Positions 1 through 11,905 of a stretch of 64,000 nt of DNA are shown one piece after another. The notes beneath the pieces were generated by a model. It searched no databases, was not told the DNA's origin, and was given only the letters and a program-made list of their open reading frames with translations. A program made the position numbers and the translations under genes. Every line of letters begins with the position of its first letter. The stretch's first letter is position 1. The stretch is from Casuarius casuarius (taxonomy: Eukaryota > Chordata > Aves > Casuariiformes > Casuariidae): NCBI GenBank assembly GCA_003342895.1, contig PTFA01000302.1:1041364-1105363 (forward strand), in the 5' to 3' direction.

Positions 1-411
1 NNNNNNNNNNNNNNNNNNNNNNNNNNNNNNNNNNNNNNNNNNNNNNNNNNNNNNNNNNNNNNNNNNNNNNNNNNNNNNNNNNNNNNNNNNNNNNNNNNNN
101 NNNNNNNNNNNNNNNNNNNNNNNNNNNNNNNNNNNNNNNNNNNNNNNNNNNNNNNNNNNNNNNNNNNNNNNNNNNNNNNNNNNNNNNNNNNNNNNNNNNN
201 NNNNNNNNNNNNNNNNNNNNNNNNNNNNNNNNNNNNNNNNNNNNNNNNNNNNNNNNNNNNNNNNNNNNNNNNNNNNNNNNNNNNNNNNNNNNNNNNNNNN
301 NNNNNNNNNNNNNNNNNNNNNNNNNNNNNNNNNNNNNNNNNNNNNNNNNNNNNNNNNNNNNNNNNNNNNNNNNNNNNNNNNNNNNNNNNNNNNNNNNNNN
401 NNNNNNNNNNN
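1..411. other. assembly gap (N run)
   Basis: All bases are N. The first called base is 412. The gap directly abuts an anomalously CpG-rich stretch that resembles LTR sequence, so the gap may exist because a repeat could not be assembled. Confidence 0.99.
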
Positions 412-546
412 CTTCGCTTTTCCCCACCTTTTCTCCCCACTTCGTGGAAAATAAAGTTAAACGGTTGTACGATATTTGACCGGATTTAGCGTCTTAATCT
501 TGTCCTTGGGATCGTAACGAAACCCCCCCGATATTGGATCGGGACA
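412..546 (+). mobile_element. possible LTR 3' end (R/U5-like fragment), truncated by gap
   Basis: These 135 bases hold ten CpG dinucleotides, far above the CpG-poor background of the rest of the window. An AATAAA polyadenylation signal lies at 450-455, followed by about 90 bases that end in GGGACA at 541-546; ordinary CpG-poor DNA follows. This layout (signal, short R/U5, terminal CA) is what the 3' end of a retroviral-type LTR looks like. The high CpG content would imply a young insertion that has not yet decayed. No primer-binding-site-like sequence follows, so if it is an LTR it would be a solo or 3' copy on the plus strand. The 5' part and any internal region would lie in the gap. Alternatives are a small CpG islet, a satellite edge or a chimeric contig end. 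The family was not recognised. Confidence 0.35.
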
Positions 547-1613
547 AGGCCAAACACTCAGGTTTAATGGATGCTCTCTCCAAGGGTGGGGAAGCATCAT
601 CACATTGTCACAGTTAAACAAAGCACCAAAGGGAAATTCTCAGAGATTGCTAGATCACTTCTGCCTAGGCCAGTGATCTGTCATTTCTACTCTAGATACT
701 GTCTGCCAGGGCAAAAAAGGAAGAACTGAACACTCTGTGAAAGCAGGGGTGAAGAAAAACCCATGACATCTTGGTCTTTACAATAGACATCTAAAGGCAA
801 ATACAGGTGGAAGAACTGGCTCCTTCTCAGAGGACTGGACTCGTCAGGGTTAGTGATGAAATGGTGGATTCTCTGCAGATAAATGACAGAAGGAAATATT
901 CTCAAATTGAATAAACACCTTTAGGAAGAAGAAAGCAAAGCGAGACCCTTTGGATGGTTGCCATCATGGCTGACACATGTTCAAGTAAAGAGTCAGGATT
1001 TATAACCTGGGAGACTTCCGTTTTTCATTGCTAGGGAGAATGAGGGAACTATGTGCAATATAGCACATTATTCTAGTGCTTCTGCCAGGAAAAAAAGGAG
1101 GAGGGGGAGTCTATGCATGCCCTGAAGAAGTCTCTGCTACCTAGGAAGGCACTGAGGTCCTACAGAAAGACATCAATGTGATCTTCCTCAAAGAAATTGC
1201 TACCATTAATCAGGTGCTTCCAGAAAGAGAAGTGGGTGAAACTGGAGGAAGGAAGAAGAAAGTAGGTCTTAAACTGTTTAGTTTGGACACTACTTTTGCT
1301 TCCTCTGTTTCTGGCAATCATAACCCAGATCTTTTCAGGTTAGAATTTCTTTGACAATGTGCTTTTCATGGTCTTAGCCAGACCTCCAGGTAAAGTGAGG
1401 CTATTGGCCTCTAATACTGTCAGTTTAATGGCTTTCACTAGCACTGCATTAGCTTTAACATATCATACTCTTGAGATATGAACAATTTATATATCGGTAT
1501 ATTTTGAAACAGGCCTTATGTTAAATATAAGGCTATATAAAATATCTGCATTTGAATGATTATAAAGCTGAGCCTATTTTATGACTTCAAATATTTTCCG
1601 CATGTTATCATAT
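547..1613. other. unique intergenic DNA, nothing recognised
   Basis: Ordinary AT-rich sequence. The longest open frame is 72 codons on the minus strand (687-905), with no recognisable domain. The end is especially AT-rich (about 1,480-1,560). Confidence 0.7.
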
Positions 1614-1640
1614 ATTTCAGACTGCATACCAGTCTGAAAT
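1614..1640. repeat. perfect 11-bp inverted repeat, 5-nt loop
   Basis: The arm ATTTCAGACTG at 1614-1624 is exactly complementary to CAGTCTGAAAT at 1630-1640, with loop CATAC. There is no poly-T run directly after it and no gene to regulate, so a terminator role is not suggested. It may be chance or the core of a decayed palindromic element. Confidence 0.85.
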
Positions 1641-1680
1641 TAGTCTTGATTTCAAAGGTTGTAGTTCTCCTACTTTTTTA

Positions 1681-1743
1681 AAAAGAGAGGAGGGGAGGGG
1701 AGGGGAGGCGAGGAATGGAGAGGAGAGGAGAGGAGAAGAGGAG
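1681..1743 (+). repeat. polypurine GA/GGGGA tract
   Basis: A pure purine run except for one C and one T, with three GGGG blocks near its start followed by repeated GAGAG units. It is a degenerate (GGGGA)n/(GGAGA)n simple repeat. It could form triplex or two-tetrad G-quadruplex structures; that is inference from composition only. Confidence 0.9.
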
Positions 1744-2450
1744 CTAAAACTGTATATTTTTTTCCATTACATTGTTCTAGAAAGCTTTTACATTGTCCAG
1801 GAACATAGCGTATAGAAAAGTTGAAAAGAATAGCTTTATTAACTACTGTGAATCTGGCCCTTAAATGCAGGAATATCTAACTATAAAATCAACATTTGCA
1901 AAGAAATCCAAGTACCTTTTTTGTTGGCATTCTTCTTTAATGAAATCATTACAAGACGGTATCTTTCTAAAGGATTTGAGATAGGTCAAACTAAACACAT
2001 ATGGCACTTAAGTTCAAGATCTAATGCTGTACAGCGATTTGGTCTAAATGATCATGCTAGCTCTTTCTGGCTTTAAAAATTTATAAATAGCTATATGTTT
2101 CTAGTGATTTCTTAGGAGTGAAATTTGACTTATTAGATACCTATATGTCAGCATAGGAATGGATGGCATATTCAGGCAGATGCATAAAAAATCTGGCACT
2201 AATTGAATATTGACTCAATTATTTAGCTCAAGCAGTTTTAAATAACACTTTTGGCCTAGCTGAGATTTTGTATAAGCAAAATGCCAAACTGTGTATTCCA
2301 TAAATTTTTTAATATTAGGCATTAAATCCTCCATGCTGTGAAGTGTAGTATAGTAAACCCCTTTATTATCAGTTGAAAAGCACAGCTCAGAAATCTGTGA
2401 GCATATACACAATACTTTTTTATACAAGGCATTAAAGTATGCTTCTGTTG

Positions 2451-2468
2451 AAAAAAAAAAAAAAAAAA
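2451..2468 (+). repeat. poly(A) run, 18 nt
   Basis: Eighteen consecutive A residues. The sequence upstream shows no retrogene or SINE body that I recognise, so I do not call it a retroposed tail. Confidence 0.9.
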
Positions 2469-5400
2469 CCCACAGCAGTTTACTGTGGTTACAGTGTCTC
2501 AAGCATTATGGGATTACATACAGCTCTGGAGGGGAAGAGAACCTTAAGTAGCTTTGCTTGTTTTGCTTTTCCTTTCCCCTCGCTGAGAGGAGGGGAAAGA
2601 ACAAGCCCTGATTTGTTCAAATATCAAGATAACTGAACCATCATTAAATTCCAGAGCCATTTGTCAGGTTCTGCTGAGGCACAAATGCAAATGTAAATTA
2701 ATCCTATTTATGCTTTATCGCAGGAAAAAACATTATCTCAGTGAGAGAAAAGTAAGAGCCAAGTAATAGCTGAGCAAAGATTTATGAGAAAACTGCAAGA
2801 GTTTTACCTTTGGTCCTCAGGAAAATTGATAAATACAGTCATTTTGAAAGAAAAAACAGCATTTTTTTCTTATATTTAACAGAAGAAAAGTATTGCAGAT
2901 TTGCATGGTTTTGCAACTGAAGAAACGCATTTAAAATTTTTTCACATGTTTATATTTAAGACAACCTTCTGGATGATTGATGTCACCTGAATCTCCCATA
3001 GCTCATTTTTCAACAGACACAAAGTTTTTCTTTCTTTTTTTTTTTTGCAGTTGATATGGAACTGCCTACAGGTTAAAGTCCTGACTCCAAATACTTGTCT
3101 CAGTAGTGTTCACTGACCACTCTTCATACCTGTGGTAGAAATCCACCTGAACTTGGAACAGCCTGAACTCCTGGAACAGGATATGCAAACCTGTTCCTAA
3201 AGCCTGAAGTATGGAGCACATTAGAGTCTGCAGCTGATCCATTAGAGGCTTAAGATGGAAAAATCAGTCCTTCACTAGCAGAAGAAATGTAGACCTCTTC
3301 AGCTTTGCTTCCAGAGACTGTCAGAGATGGAAATTCATTGGCATGTAAATTCGCCCTAGCCTTCTTACTCCCATCATACTTTCCCCTTTTTTTTCTCTGC
3401 AATTTCAGTGGTCATGATGCTCTTCGTGCCTTGAGCGGCTTTGAAAAGGGTTTAAGAAATCTTTGCTCTGTAGCTTCGAGGAAGATGTACACCAATCCCC
3501 AAAGGCCATTTGTAACAGACTTCCTTGTACAGAGAGACAGAAGCAAAGATGTACTGTGCCCAAAGTTTAAGTCTAGGGCTCCTCTTCACTTTTTTTTTCA
3601 TATGAAATGGCAGAGACTCCCCACCTGATTGCTGAAGGCTTGTTCACATCAACTTCACCTATGAAGCATAGTTCAGTATTATGTAATTGTAGAAACGGGA
3701 CTGTAAGTTAAAGTTTAGTACCTCGCTGTTTGGAGAAGAGCAATTTCTCCAGTGCTCCGGTGTAATCAATCCCCTTTACAACATGTTATTGCAGAATGAT
3801 GGAGTATTTTGGCTGATTAGCTAAGCCTGTGTTTCCTCACCAAAGCCAGGGTATGTTCAGTTCGATGGGAAATGCAAGTCTTCTACAGGCTACCAACAGC
3901 TTGCTTGAACAATTCAAGCAGAACTCCGGTGGGAGTCTGAATTTCTGACTTCTCCTGCACACTGTGTTGCTGATGGAAAGGTACCTAGCCATTTGCTTAA
4001 ACTTGTGCTGCTCAGCAGATGGATATTTTATTGAATTAAGGCCTCATCCATCACACAAAACTTTAGTAACTGTGGTCTGGTAGGAGATTTTATCCCCTGG
4101 CTCTCTTTAGGTGCAAAGTTCTAGGAACATGCCAATGGTGCAATGATTTTAATTCCATCTCTTTTAAGATTGTAATTTTTCTTACTTTTTAGTTCCTAGG
4201 AGACCGCATTCCTTGTTCCCAGACAGTTATAAAACGTACAACCTAAGTTAACTGAGAAGTTAATTTTGCTTCAAACTTTCCCAAGCTTACATTTTGGTAA
4301 AAGTTGTAAATGTTTTTAATGGCTTTCAATATTCACATCCTGTGTCAGAATGTATTTCTGAATTGCATCCCAAACGTACCACATGTGCTCAAATAAACCC
4401 TTCAAGCCCGCTATATAGTTCTCAAAATGACTCTGGAAAGCAACTGTGGCCTGCTGAATGGAAATTACAGCTCTTGGCCTTGTCCTGAAAATGGGCTCAC
4501 TGAGAAACAAGACAGAACTCTAGTGTTTGTGTCTGCCGGCACTTTGAGACCCCTCTGCTTCTCTCCATCCCAAGGTTTTGAGGTAAGTGCTTGTGCCAAC
4601 ACAAAACTGCTTTCCAGTATTTACGATTTTTAATGTGACACAGCATCATGATCTATGCACATGGAGCAGAAACACATCATGAAGTCAAAGTAGCACATTT
4701 CTCTGCAAGTGGACTAGGCCTTTTTGTTGCAAGGGTGGTTCTTGCAATAAATGATTTCAAAAGCACAGCGACTAAACTCAGAACAGTCATCTATTTGGGC
4801 TATTTTCAAAGTGCAGAACATTTATGCCTAATCTTCACCCTGGCCTGTAAGTCTCTCTGCAGAGATCCCATGTGGGTCCAACTGTTGAATCATTACTGTA
4901 ATTAATTACATTGTTGTATACTAGCAATGCAGATATTTGCAGCAGTCATGGAGGGGAGAAAGTAAATGTGTCACTTAAGTGGAACAGAAATTTGTGTTCT
5001 GTTAGGCTTTCTAAACATTTGTCCCAAAGTACATTAAATCTCAGGGAAAAAAAAAATCTTCATTATAAATCAATACATACCTCATTAGAACAAACTGAGA
5101 GCAGTTTCACTAATGGCTTGCATTTAATTGACATAACTGGGTAAAGGAAATTAACAGTGTACCAGAACAGTATTGGATTACCCAACATCATTAATCCTTT
5201 TTTTAATAAAGGAGCTTTGGAAAATTTCTTTGCGAAGAAAAAAAATGCAATGTTTGGTTTACTCACTGTTCTTACTCAATATAAAGTGACAGATTCATTG
5301 GCTAATATCGTTACATTAGACAGGCACAGAACTGCTGGTTGGACTGACATACAGGAGGGTTAGATGGAAAGGCTCATTTCTGACTGTGGGAAGATGAAGG

Positions 5401-5755
5401 ATCATGACAGAGTAACACAAAGGTAGCAGGCCAGCAAACTATATGATTAACTCTGCACTGTGAACTGTCCCTACCTATGTCAGCGGGAATACTCACATTA
5501 CGTGTTGTTAAGCATAGCCTGTTATATTTTTACTTCTGTGGGAAACAGTAGTTGAAGTGTTATTGATCCCACAATATAGGTGTCCAGCTGAGGCTCATCA
5601 TAACTGCTGTTTTATTCATAGAAAGTGTGGGATCAACCTTCAAACTGGTCACCACTGGGGAATCCTTCTGCAAATGCGTTTTTAAACTGCTTTAGAGCTT
5701 AGGGTCTGCAAAGTTGCTCGTGGAAGAGCTAGCTGGACATTTTCAAACAAAGAAT
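2469..5755. other. unique intergenic DNA, nothing coding recognised
   Basis: Many short overlapping frames (at most 107 codons, 3305-3628 plus strand) on both strands without domain similarity. Contains a T-rich run near 3,029-3,048 and the octamer/homeodomain-like sites listed separately. No supported gene or mobile element. Confidence 0.7.
2685..2704 (+). promoter_or_regulatory. octamer plus bicoid-type homeodomain site (candidate)
   Basis: A perfect POU octamer ATGCAAAT lies at 2685-2692, and TAATCC, the core bound by OTX/bicoid-type homeodomains, follows at 2699-2704. The spacing is compact and the surroundings (about 2,640-2,720) lack repeats. Single motifs of this size occur by chance, so this is only a candidate enhancer fragment. 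Confidence 0.2.
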
Positions 5756-5926
5756 TCTAATTTAAATGTTTTTAGGTATATAGCATTTATTAACCAACAA
5801 ATTATTCATAAAATAACAAATACTTAACAAATCATTTATTAAATAATACGTTCATTAAGTTTATTAAATAATATTGTTTAAATAACATTAATTTAAATCA
5901 TATTGATTTTTAAATGCTTTTTTTCT
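5756..5926. repeat. AT-rich low-complexity region
   Basis: Dominated by TTATTAAATAA-type words repeated imperfectly; almost no G or C. No element structure is seen. Confidence 0.85.
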
Positions 5927-6229
5927 ACATCAATTCACAGAACATTTCTGGTTTTCACATTCCCTCATTTATATGGGTTATACAAACTTTGTGATCAGAA
6001 TGGTTCTGTATTTTCTGTCTAATCACCTTAACTGAAATTCACCTCATAAAAGTATGACCTCTTAGCAGATGTAGTTCCTTTTGATGGCATATTTTACAAC
6101 CCAAGCTCTCTAAGCCCTGAAGTTGTTGACTAGTTTATATCTGCAGAGACAAGTATAAAATGAAGACATAATAGAAACAGTTCCATTTAACACTCTCAAA
6201 ATCCACTCAACTCCCATATGCTTAGCAAG

Positions 6230-6336
6230 GTTAAGATAAATAAATTAAATGACAAATTTATAAATGATAAATATATTAACAGTAATGTTTAACATAAATA
6301 AACTAAACATTAATTAAAACATTAAAATTAAAATGG
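6230..6336. repeat. AT-rich low-complexity region
   Basis: Runs of ATAAATTAAA-type words, similar in composition to the block about 300 bases upstream. It ends shortly before the GC-richer islet at 6,366. Confidence 0.85.
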
Positions 6337-6365
6337 CGTGACATATATTTGATAAGTTGGCAAAA

Positions 6366-6555
6366 GGTTTCGCGTCTGCATCCCTAGCCCAGCCCCAGCT
6401 TGCACTTCTTGGCCTGGTCTGCCACCCGTGTTGGAGGGAGCTGAAGCATGATGTATCACGGAGGAGATGCACAACACCAGCCACGTACTCTCACACACCA
6501 CAGGGCTGTGCACTATGCCAGGGCGCCCACCCGCCCCAGTTGCTTTTCCCACTGT
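6366..6555. other. GC-richer islet in AT-rich DNA, not recognised
   Basis: A stretch of about 190 bases clearly richer in C and G than both flanks, with a few CpGs (CGCGTC near the start, GGGCGCCCACC near the end). Short frames run through it on both strands (74 codons minus, 111 codons plus), but none resembles a known domain. It could be an exon-like relic, an inserted fragment or composition noise. Confidence 0.4.
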
Positions 6556-9500
6556 CCTGGTACTGGAAATGTTTCAGGGATAGAAAGGTCTCCCTACACG
6601 CGTTGCAGAAAGTTACTTTTTTCTTTACAGCCCATACCCAAAGGTACATCCATGCTTGCTTTCATAGTCCTTTCCACTCTTCTTTTCTGTAGATACACCC
6701 TTACATGCAGCTTGATTTTGGTTAGCAAAGGTTTCTCAGATATTTCATTTCTTTCCTTGCATATGATTGAGAAAAAAATATGAAAGGGGATTGCCATCTG
6801 ATTTTTGTGACGTTTTGCAGGAGTAAGTGTGAGTAGAAGTCACCCAACTTACTGGAAGAACTGCAAAGGAAGGAATAGCAAATGGTGCCAGGCAAAACTG
6901 TTTTTCTCCCAGATTTTATTCTCAAAAAGAGTAGCAGGCTTCCTGAAGACATTTTGTCTTACCTTAAGTCTAGATCTTACCTGCATTACATCTATTGTCA
7001 ATATATTACATGATAAAAATTTCTGTTTATATGCTACTGTTTTTTTTGAAATTATTTTAGGTTGTCTGTTCATGAGAAAAATCCCCAAATAAACACTGCT
7101 CTTGTTTGGCTGGTATTTGGATTTCTTCTTGTAAAGAATATGAATATCTAATTTGATGGTAATGAAAAAAAACCCTAAATCTTAAACTTTCAAAACTTTT
7201 TCACCTCCCAATCTATCCTTTTAAAACTTTTGTTTAAAAATAAAACTGTTATTTGTGAGCATTCTACAACATTCGTGGTAAAAAGTTAATTTAAGATTTT
7301 CAGGGCTTTCATGAAAAATTTTAAAATGAAATAAAATATTTTCTGTTTATAACAGGCAAAGTCATTAGCAGTTACACTTTTCCACAGCATCCATCTTGAT
7401 TGAAAAGTAATTTGTATTATTCTGAGAGATACTTGAAGAAAACATGTCAAATGTGCCTGTTACAATATCAGACCAAAAAAATCAGAAGCCTAGAAAAGTG
7501 TGATATGTTCCTGGCAGATATAACATTAATACAGTCCAACAAGTATGACCTCGCTAGCCCAAATACTGGACTGCTGAGAATGTTTTTAACTATCTCTTTT
7601 CATTCTTCTTTCTGTTTCTTCATGCAAACTAAGATTAAAAAAAATCCTTGTTTTTTTTTTCTCCTACATGTGAGTTTGCCAAAGGCACATACTGTACTCA
7701 ACTCTAATATATGAAGACAAACTTTGGACAAATACAGTTTAGTAAGTATGTTTTTAGGTTAAAAAGGACTGCTTGCTTAAAAGGAAACTGCTCACTTGGA
7801 GACATCTAAAGTAAATATGCCCTAAATCATGACAGTCTTATACCTTGTGATTTATAGCAGTATCAAATGGATGAGAAATGCCACTGTTTTGATTTGGTAA
7901 AGGTTCTTAATGTTTTCCAATGAAAACAAAACAAAACCCTTCACTGTGTTTGCTAAACAGGAGTGGAGCATGGTTTGCCTATTTCACCAACTTACGTTTC
8001 TGGAGTTAATAAGAATATCAAGACTGAGTCAGGTATTAATTAAACTAAGCAATTTTCCAACAATCCTTTAGTTGAAGGCCAGTTAAAATGAGAAGGAAGC
8101 TTCAAGAAAATCAGGCCAGTACTCACAAAAAATTTCAGCTGGGAAAAAAGCTGAAAACTTTAAAAGTGATAACACAGGCAAAAGCTGAAACAGAATTATC
8201 ATCTTGTGTTGTCTTGTGCAATTTTTATCACTAATCATGTAAATGTAAGAGGGTCTCTAAGGACATCAAACTCTATTTGTGATGTTAAAAAAGTTCTTAG
8301 AGCATTACTTTCATTCTCCCCCTGCTATTTGATACTTTCAAAATATCAGTAATCATGATTCTGGTCTTATTTTACTGTAAGGCAGATGAAAAGATAGTCA
8401 TATTTATTCTGAGCAATGACATTTGCAACAGAAGGGGCAAAGAAGTGAAAAAATGTAATAAATGTTATTTTTGTCATTTTTGAATAGTGAATAGCTAACA
8501 GTCTATCAACTAAAACAATTAAACAGTTCAACCAAAAGACTCTACATGTTCTGCAGTTTCTTAAATTTCACGTCCCTGAGTCTGCAGTGTCATTATTTCT
8601 CCCATGCTCCATCCACAAGAAATCACCTCTGGAGACTGTCTAAAATTCTGTCTCCACTGGCATGGTCAACACACAAAACCATTTACTGATATAGCTATTA
8701 AAGACTGATTTCATGTTGACCCGTAACTTGGGTAGGAAAAGCCATTGAGCGAGGAAATATTGTAGCAGCATAGGATACTTTTGAGACCCTGAGAGCTTAC
8801 TAGAACATGCGTACTGATGTTTGGAGTTTACCATTTTGCCATTATACTTAAAACAGGCTGCTTTTGGGGTAAGCTCAGGGTTGCCCTATGACACAAACCA
8901 GAGGCAAACACACAACACAAAGCTGAGACCTTTCTTGGCTTAATGGCTACCTGACATGTTTTATGCCATTGACATGCTTATGAGGTGGCCTCTTCCCAGG
9001 GGAGTTCCCCAGTCTAGTCTAGTTATTTAGACAGCAGAAGATATCAAAGAAACTAGTTGGTTAGGAAGACATCAGATCCATTTTGACATATGACAGGCAT
9101 ATAGATTTATACAGAAGATTGTAAGATAGGACTGTACAGAGTGGAAATGTCACACTCAGAAGAATGAAAAACAGCAAAATAAAAAGTCATGTAGTCTGAG
9201 CCCAGGTTTTCAGTCAGAGGTCTAGATAACAATATTGCCATCAACAGGTACATGCTTAATTGCATGCACAGCTCTATTAAAGTTTTAATGATCATAAATC
9301 GTTGTAAGACCTAATCTTGATTTTCAACAGAATCAAACAATCTGCATGTAAGCTTTAATTTCTGTGTGGTAATGAATAAAATGACTATAACCATTGATAG
9401 AGTCTCCAGTGACTTGCAGGGACATAGATACTCTGTGGTTCAGTGCCTGCATGCAGAACTGGCCTGAATAAAGGGGTTAAACTGGGGAAAACTGGGAAAG

Positions 9501-9775
9501 GCTCTCCCTTCTCTACTGCCAGGCCATTCAAAATGAAAAGGGTGTGCATGTCTCTTCAGGACAGGTTAAAACACTACCGAGGGGGCTGGAGACATAAAAT
9601 GTAGGCCCACTTCTCCCAGAGCCTTGCAGGTATTTTATTCAAAACTCTCTGAATGTGGAACAATGCATGAGCGTTATGAGGGGTGCAGCGCAGGACTTGG
9701 CCTCCCAGGATGTGCCAGCCCTGTCAGACTGCAGAATTGCACCTAAATACTTTGTGTCCATACCAATTCTTGACA
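6556..9775. other. unique intergenic DNA, nothing recognised
   Basis: AT-rich, with short A and T runs. The longest frames are 60 to 111 codons, overlap each other on both strands and have no recognisable motifs. Confidence 0.7.
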
Positions 9776-9794
9776 CTTGGCAGTGTCTGCCAAG
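9776..9794. repeat. perfect 8-bp inverted repeat, 3-nt loop
   Basis: CTTGGCAG at 9776-9783 pairs exactly with CTGCCAAG at 9787-9794 around the loop TGT. The arms contain TTGGC and GCCAA, the half-sites of nuclear factor I, but they are 7 rather than the usual 5 bases apart, so an NFI site is doubtful. Confidence 0.8.
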
Positions 9795-9930
9795 AGGAGG
9801 GGGGTGCAGGGCCAGAAGGTGAGTCAGCCTCAACTGTGTTGCACAGGGGGCTGAGCACCATTCCCAGAACCTGGGGTACACTAATCTTACTATTTTGTGT
9901 TCATAAACATCTAAGAGCTCAGAAAGGTCT

Positions 9931-10473
9931 TTGTTTCATTCCTCCCCATACCCTCATTCCAGCCTGCTTTCCTTGGTAGCTTGTTTTTTCAAAACTGGTA
10001 TTTCTGTTCCAAAAGGGAAAGCTGAGATAGTGGTTTACACTAAAAGCTTGAAGGCATTCTCTCCTCTACACAAACCACTCAAAGGTAGGACAAGGAGAGA
10101 CCTTTTGCCAAACACAGTCACCGGCGAGCTACTTCTTGACTCACTGCTGTGCTTGCTGCCTACAGGCTACCCAGTGGTGAACCTCTGCGACCTGCATCAT
10201 GTGGACAGGCTGCCACCTTGGGTAGAAATGCACAGCCCCAGTAAAAACTCTTCCATATCTGTTTGCCTATTTGCTTCTTTGCATTATAAAGGATCAAAAG
10301 AGGGCATGTGTGCGCATTTCCATAAATATACATCACGCTCCCATTCCTCCGAAAATATTAGTCAGAGCATACACTTCTGGGATATCTTACTTCAGAGGAA
10401 TGACAGACAACTGAGAGAGAACTCTTTACTGATTGAACACCTTTTGTGTAAGACTGAGAGGCAGGAAACCTGA
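9931..10473 (+). other. longest non-repetitive open frame (180 codons), probably chance
   Basis: An ATG-initiated frame of 180 codons, the longest in the window outside low-complexity sequence. I recognise no domain, signal peptide, membrane segment or repeat in it. There is no CpG-rich promoter upstream. With about one stop per 20 codons, roughly one frame this long is expected by chance in six frames of 64 kb. I list it so that it can be checked, not as a gene. It could also be part of a long non-coding transcript. Confidence 0.1.
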
Positions 10474-10637
10474 CACTTATATCTGATTTTGATATTGACC
10501 ATTCCTTACTGAACCAGTAAAGAGCACAATCCCTCTGTCATCCTCTGTGCAGCCACTCATGGCACAAGAAGTGGCAATAAAGACCTATTGACATCAGGTT
10601 GTAAACACTTCTCAGGGTTCAGCCGAGCAGAGTTAGG

Positions 10638-10664
10638 CTTTTTTCTTTTCTTTTTTCTTTTTTA
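10638..10664 (+). repeat. T-rich pyrimidine tract
   Basis: A run of T interrupted by a few single C residues (TTTTTTCTTTTC pattern). A simple low-complexity tract. Confidence 0.85.
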
Positions 10665-11883
10665 AGACAACTGTCTATTAGCCTTCAACGCACACCCAGG
10701 CTCTGAACATTAGCCAAACAAAATTGAGTGAGGAAAAGCCATACAGAAATGAAAATTAATGTCACAGGCAGCCAAAAGGGAGGAAAGAAAGCGCAAGGCA
10801 TGCATTCATTAGGTATTCCGGCATGCTAAGGTGCAACGAAAGTAGCCTTGACTTTCTCATTGATGTCCTCCTGCAAATCCAAAGCCTGTTTTGCTATATT
10901 TATGAAAGAATATCTCTCTCATTGTACCATGTGCAAGAGATTTTGTACATGGTAAATTTATTTCTGAGGTAATTTCCTTTGTCAACAACAAAGCTCTGTA
11001 CAAACATTTCTTCACTCTGTGAAGTTCAGGGGCTGAAATCATAGTTGCTTGACTTTTTTCAAGGCAGATGCTCAAAAATATGCAGAAAATTCAATTCTGT
11101 GTCAGATTACTTCAAAGGTCTTTCCAGCTCTTTCTTTCTGTGCAATAATCCATTAAATAATTTCTCTGAAGATAAGATCAGATGTGGTTAGAAGCTAAAA
11201 TTCTGTGTTTAAATTAACCTATGACCTCCTCCTCCCTTTCGTCTTCAAAAAGTCTGCCAAGTTCTTATGACTGTCATACATTTAAAGGTCCATTTGTCAT
11301 CTGAATAAAGTGATATTACAATGTATTTGTACTTTTTTATTCTCTCTTAAAGAAGACAAGAAAATATTCCTGTACCAACAAGAATGTACATGCACTGTAA
11401 GAGGAGTGAAAAGCTGGTTATTTACATAAACCAACTATGAAAAATTCTCATTTCAACAGATTGAAGGCCCTTATGTTAACTGAGGGTGCCAAAACCTTGT
11501 ACCATGATTTTTTTTCTCTTCAGATTAGTCCGTTTCCTTTTTCCATAAGTCTGAGAAAAGATTTTGTTTTATTTTTTTAAGATTTTTTCTTATTTTTATT
11601 TTTCCTCAAACCTTGTTAAGCAGGAATATTTGAGATCTTTCTGAAAGATTCCTAGAAATCACAGATATGTTTGCTATGAGATTTTACAGCTTACTTGAGT
11701 AAGACAGCAGTTTAAATATTCAGCAAAGACTTCCTTTCACCCAAATGTTCTTTGTGCACTGGAAGTAAATAAAGAGCAATGCACAGATACAAAATAAACA
11801 GTTAAAATGTGATTAAAACCATTTCTTCTGTATTGCTTAGTTTCTGCTCTTGTGTTTTCAGCAGGTCACCATTTAAGGCAAAT

Positions 11884-11905
11884 AAACAAACAAACAAACA
11901 AACAA
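11884..11905 (+). repeat. (CAAA)n microsatellite
   Basis: About five tandem copies of the tetranucleotide AAAC. Confidence 0.95.

Noticed and set aside
2451..2468. Poly(A) run as a retroposon or pseudogene tail
   Set aside because: The upstream sequence has no recognisable SINE or cDNA body and no target-site duplication was seen.
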